64,000 bases of DNA, taken from positions 1-64,000 of the forward strand of contig CAYWRH010000002.1 of assembly GCA_964460435.1 (NCBI GenBank), in the 5' to 3' direction. The notes under the pieces are model-generated. The model saw nothing but the letters and a program-made list of their open reading frames with translations, was not told where the DNA came from and did no database searches. The position numbers were made by a program, and so were the translations under genes. Source of the DNA: JAAZBV01 sp964460435 (GTDB lineage: Bacteria > Desulfobacterota > DSM-4660 > Desulfatiglandales > HGW-15). Each line of letters begins with the position of its first letter. The stretch's first letter is position 1. Positions 61,365 through 64,000 of the stretch are shown in pieces.

Positions 61365-62431
61365 TTGGCCTCCTTGGTTGCCTTTGTTTCAGGCTGAATG
61401 CATTTTTCAATATGAAGCGGTGGATTTGCCAAAAGGTCTATATAAAATCCCTCTTCCTTTTTTCGGCCTTCAGCGTCATAGAGTATCTCAAGCACAGGGC
61501 TCAGGGGGTGCCTCCAGTTGACAGAGATGACCCGCCCGATAAAACCATTATTGAGTCTCACGTGGGAGTTGACCGGGAAAATGGAGACCTCTTTCAGAAA
61601 TGCCTTTAAAGGCTTAACAGGAAAAAGCCCTCTCCCTGTTTCAGCTATCTGCCTCACTGCCTCATGGGGCAAATAAATATCTCTGTATGGCCTTTTAGCG
61701 ATCATTGCACAATAGGTGTCTGCAATCGCAATTATGGATGCAAGTTCAGGGATACTGTCTCCCTTTATGCCACGTGGATAACCTGAGCCATTTGCCCTCT
61801 CATGGATGCATCTGGCAGCTTCAGCAAGCCAGGTGTATCTATCACCCATGGCAAGCAGGATATTGTAGCCTGTTTCAGGATGCCTTCTGATTATGGCAAT
61901 ATCCTCATCAGACAATTTTTCAGTGCTGAAGATGATATCTTCAGGGATCATGTACATGCCCACGTTTTCAAGCATGGCAGCAAGGCCAAGCCTCATCATC
62001 ATCTTCATGTCATAGTTCATGGCCTTGCCTATCTTAAGTGCGGCAAAGGTGACATTGACTGTGTGGGAGGCAAGGTCATATGAATCCTTGACCCTGGAGA
62101 TGGCATAATCATAGATCCCCTCAACAATCCCCTTTTCCAGCACCATATGGAGATCTGAAAGCAGAGGGGCAGGGCTTATGGTCATATTGCCCTTTATGAT
62201 AGCAGCAATTTCGTTTGCCCTTTCCATAATGGCGATAAAATATCTCTCTGCCTCAGCGCCCTCAATTTTTTTCCGGGGGGGCTCTTTTATGACCTGGGAT
62301 ACAATATTTACAGGTGTAAAAAGTGATGAATCGCTGAGCCGGAAGCCCTCCTCCTGTTTTGGAGGGGCAGGCTGCCTTTTGTCATTATCCTTTTTATCCC
62401 TGAGCCTGATTATATCAGAAAAGCGCACCAT
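61361..62431 (-). CDS. Degenerate HD-GYP-domain protein
   Basis: 356 residues, cytoplasmic. The HD-GYP core spans about 90-275. His123 (SHTVN), His184 (RRHPETGYN), GSGYP (215-219) and Asp238 (IADTY) remain, but the HD pair is replaced by Glu155-Asn156 (LENVG) and the HHE motif by I209-H-E. Metal-binding for c-di-GMP hydrolysis is thus incomplete. The C-terminus (HVRLNNGFIGRVISVNWRHPLSPVLEI) is the beta-rich tail seen in GYP proteins of this kind. The start overlaps the ATPase gene by 17 nt and the stop overlaps the Wzc-like gene by 4 nt, so the three are co-translated. Perhaps a c-di-GMP receptor rather than an enzyme. Confidence 0.85.
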   Translation of the reverse strand: MVRFSDIIRLRDKKDNDKRQPAPPKQEEGFRLSDSSLFTPVNIVSQVIKEPPRKKIEGAEAERYFIAIMERANEIAAIIKGNMTISPAPLLSDLHMVLEKGIVEGIYDYAISRVKDSYDLASHTVNVTFAALKIGKAMNYDMKMMMRLGLAAMLENVGMYMIPEDIIFSTEKLSDEDIAIIRRHPETGYNILLAMGDRYTWLAEAARCIHERANGSGYPRGIKGDSIPELASIIAIADTYCAMIAKRPYRDIYLPHEAVRQIAETGRGLFPVKPLKAFLKEVSIFPVNSHVRLNNGFIGRVISVNWRHPLSPVLEILYDAEGRKKEEGFYIDLLANPPLHIEKCIQPETKATKEAN

Positions 62432-63215
62432 CGCTGATTATCTTCTCCACCAGTTTTTTGCTGACATTTTCCTGTTTTGTGCCTGACCCCACCAGAAGGG
62501 ATAAATCGCACAGGTTATTGATCTTTCTGGGTACCCCGCCTGTATATTCATATATCCTTTCCACTGCATCATCAGAAAACAGGTTGCACCTTCCTCCCGC
62601 CTTTTCCTGCCTGAATATAATATACCGGGCAGTCTCTTCAAGGTTAAAGGGTGTAAGATGGTATTTTATGGCGATCCTCTGGTCAAGCTGCTCTATCTCT
62701 TTAACCTTCTTTATCAGCTCCGGCTGGCCAATAAGGATAATTGTCATGAGAAACCTGTTGTTAAGCTGGAAATTTAACAGCAGCCGTATCTCTTCAAAGG
62801 ATGCCTCATTAAGTATCTGGGCCTCGTCAACAATAAGTAGGGTCTCCTTTCCGGCCTCAAGGTTTGCGAGCATCCTTTCATTGAGCGCCCTCAGGCATTT
62901 TACCTTTGTGTCAGGGATCTCCTTTATGCCGAACTGGTACAGTATCTCCTGCAAAAATTCAAGGGATTCAAGCCTGGGGTTAACGATTATCCCTATGTCA
63001 TATTTTTCTACGGGGAGTTCCCTGACAAAAACCATTGAAAGGGTGGTCTTGCCGCAGCCGATCTCGCCAGAGAGCATGGCGCTCCCCTTTCTCATCCGGG
63101 CGGCATAGATAAGACGGGTCAGCCCCTCTTCATGGCCATTAGAGAGGTAGTAAAAGTCCGGGTCAGGGACACTTTCAAATGGGAACCGGTCAAATTTCCA
63201 GTAATTCAGGTACAT
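62415..63215 (-). CDS. XrtA-locus/ExeA-type AAA ATPase
   Basis: 266 residues. Begins MYLNYWKFDRFPFESVPDP, the hallmark of the ExeA/TIGR03015 ATPases, with Walker A SGEIGCGKTTL at about 50-60 and Walker B LLIVDEAQ. The family is found in exosortase and exopolysaccharide loci and in type II secretion. It is intact by motif. First gene of the operon with the HD-GYP-like and Wzc-like genes. No exosortase is in this window. Confidence 0.88.
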   Translation of the reverse strand: MYLNYWKFDRFPFESVPDPDFYYLSNGHEEGLTRLIYAARMRKGSAMLSGEIGCGKTTLSMVFVRELPVEKYDIGIIVNPRLESLEFLQEILYQFGIKEIPDTKVKCLRALNERMLANLEAGKETLLIVDEAQILNEASFEEIRLLLNFQLNNRFLMTIILIGQPELIKKVKEIEQLDQRIAIKYHLTPFNLEETARYIIFRQEKAGGRCNLFSDDAVERIYEYTGGVPRKINNLCDLSLLVGSGTKQENVSKKLVEKIISDGALF

Positions 63216-63405
63216 CTGTCACCATGTCAAAATAGCGCTTATTTAAAAATGGCGCCATTATATCCTTTTTTAAACAATTTAAAAGCTGCTTGATCAGGGT
63301 TGATAAAGAAAAAGAAACAATATATGAATAGTTCGGTAAAAAGATCAAAAATGTTTAATAAAAACGGATATTATTCCGGTATCTGCTTTTGAAAAGAGGT
63401 AATTG

Positions 63406-64000
63406 ATGAAACCTGTCCCATTTTATGACCCCAAAAACAAAAAAGTTCCGATGAAGGTGGCAGCCTTTATGTCAGGATCAGGCAGCAATATCAGGATGCT
63501 CTTAAAAAGAGAAAGGGAGCTGATTCTGGCCAGAGGAAACTCCCCTTTCCATGTTGTATTCATATACAGTGACAGGTCGGATGGCGCATGCCAGGGTGAA
63601 AGGATCGCTCTTGAATACGGACTCCCATACTTTAGCTTTGATATCCGCAGGTTTCACACCATAGCGGGTTTAAACCGCACCACACTTACCTCTGACGGAC
63701 TTGAGGCGAGAAAAAAATATGACAGTGTCGCTGCAAATCTTGTGGCTGCATTTGATATTGATCTTATTGCCCTGGGCGGCTATATGAGCGTTACCACACT
63801 TAGGGGCTGCGTCAATGTTCACCCGGCAGACCTCTCTATTCTAACCCCTGATGGCAAAAGGAGATACACAGGAGATCATGCTGTGGCAGATGCCATACTT
63901 GCAGGAGAAAGATATATCAGGGCATCCACCCTCTGGACAGACCAGGGTGTGGATACAGGCCCCCTGCTCATGGTTTCAGGGCCTGTTGAGGTAAAGCTCC
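63406..64000 (+). CDS. PurN-like formyltransferase, partial at the window end
   Basis: 198 codons are visible and the frame runs off the window. SGSGSN near residue 22-27 resembles the phosphate-binding loop of PurN (SGxGSN), VNVHPADLS contains the Asn and His of formyl transfer, and GVDTGPLL the Asp region. PurN makes formylglycinamide ribonucleotide from 10-formyl-THF. The protein has a longer N-terminus and a less usual loop (RGCVNVHPADLSILTPDGK) than standard PurN, so it may be a related formyltransferase. Start at ATG 63406 with AGAGGT 7 nt upstream. Confidence 0.75.
   Translation, partial: MKPVPFYDPKNKKVPMKVAAFMSGSGSNIRMLLKRERELILARGNSPFHVVFIYSDRSDGACQGERIALEYGLPYFSFDIRRFHTIAGLNRTTLTSDGLEARKKYDSVAANLVAAFDIDLIALGGYMSVTTLRGCVNVHPADLSILTPDGKRRYTGDHAVADAILAGERYIRASTLWTDQGVDTGPLLMVSGPVEVKL

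Noticed and set aside
62458..63108. 216-codon plus-strand ORF opposite the ExeA-type ATPase
   Set aside because: The minus strand shows Walker A, Walker B and the family N-terminus; the reverse is a Ser-rich shadow.

Overview
The window looks like a chromosome segment of a Gram-negative, strictly anaerobic bacterium of the Desulfobacterota (former Deltaproteobacteria) or a close relative. The reasons are a lipid A / outer-membrane block in the order lysS-lolC-lolD-bamA-skp-lpxD-fabZ-lpxA-lpxI-(Gfo/Idh)-lpxB, LpxI rather than LpxH, DapL-type lysine synthesis, an aldehyde:ferredoxin-oxidoreductase-family tungsto/molybdoenzyme, and archaeal-type C1 (tetrahydromethanopterin/methanofuran) genes. 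The assignment is inference from gene content. No rRNA or tRNA gene was seen.

Layout. 0-2.1 kb: a DUF4143 ATPase with a consensus promoter so close to its ATG that the mRNA should be leaderless. 2.1-6.9 kb: a C1-cofactor island with MfnB, a DUF447 flavoprotein, an HD protein, Fae with a strong promoter, an iron-sulfur flavoprotein and an AfpA/DmrX-like flavoprotein. 6.9-11.5 kb: a rhodanese lipoprotein, oligoendopeptidase F, a collapsed PAS-GGDEF pseudogene and a hybrid histidine kinase. 11.7-15.3 kb: a Tat-exported four-cluster ferredoxin, a YdhV-like AOR and MobA. 15.4-21.6 kb: thioredoxin system, BamD-like lipoprotein, AlaS and RecA. 21.7-31.3 kb: a type I restriction-modification locus (hsdM, hsdS, hsdR) interrupted by a four-helix-bundle gene, an AlbA_2-domain gene and an internally deleted second copy of the four-helix-bundle unit, and followed by a YgjP-type metallopeptidase. 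31.4-43.6 kb: the envelope block and lysS. 43.8-49.5 kb: a metal-binding peptide, an SDR, a DUF2845 protein, a kinase-BON fusion, dapL, rsmE and a GNAT. 49.5-54.5 kb: accessory stretch with a PIN/antitoxin pair, DUF2239 with a clear operator, a second DUF4143 ATPase and a nucleotidyltransferase cassette between 71-bp direct repeats. 54.7-58.8 kb: bioAFDB. 58.8-63.2 kb: three-gene operon with an XrtA-type ATPase, a degenerate HD-GYP protein and a degenerate Wzc-like protein carrying periplasmic SPOR domains. 63.4 kb to the end: a partial PurN-like formyltransferase.

How it fits together. The C1 island suggests that formaldehyde or methylene groups pass through a methanopterin-type cofactor, with ferredoxin-level electrons handled by the paired flavoproteins. 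The AOR and Tat ferredoxin suggest exported low-potential oxidoreduction. The envelope block supplies lipid A synthesis, lipoprotein release and outer-membrane assembly. The most unusual items are: (1) the pseudo-enzyme operon at 58.8-63.2 kb, where the tyrosine kinase has lost the Walker A lysine and the HD-GYP has lost its HD pair; (2) the repeat-flanked four-helix-bundle unit in the hsd locus, which appears to have supplied the start codon and first residues of HsdR; (3) the methanopterin/methanofuran island; (4) the YdhV-like protein with Asp in place of a cluster cysteine, paired with a Tat-exported ferredoxin; (5) a promoter/operator of unusual clarity before DUF2239. All functions are read from sequence and remembered family features; no database search was run.
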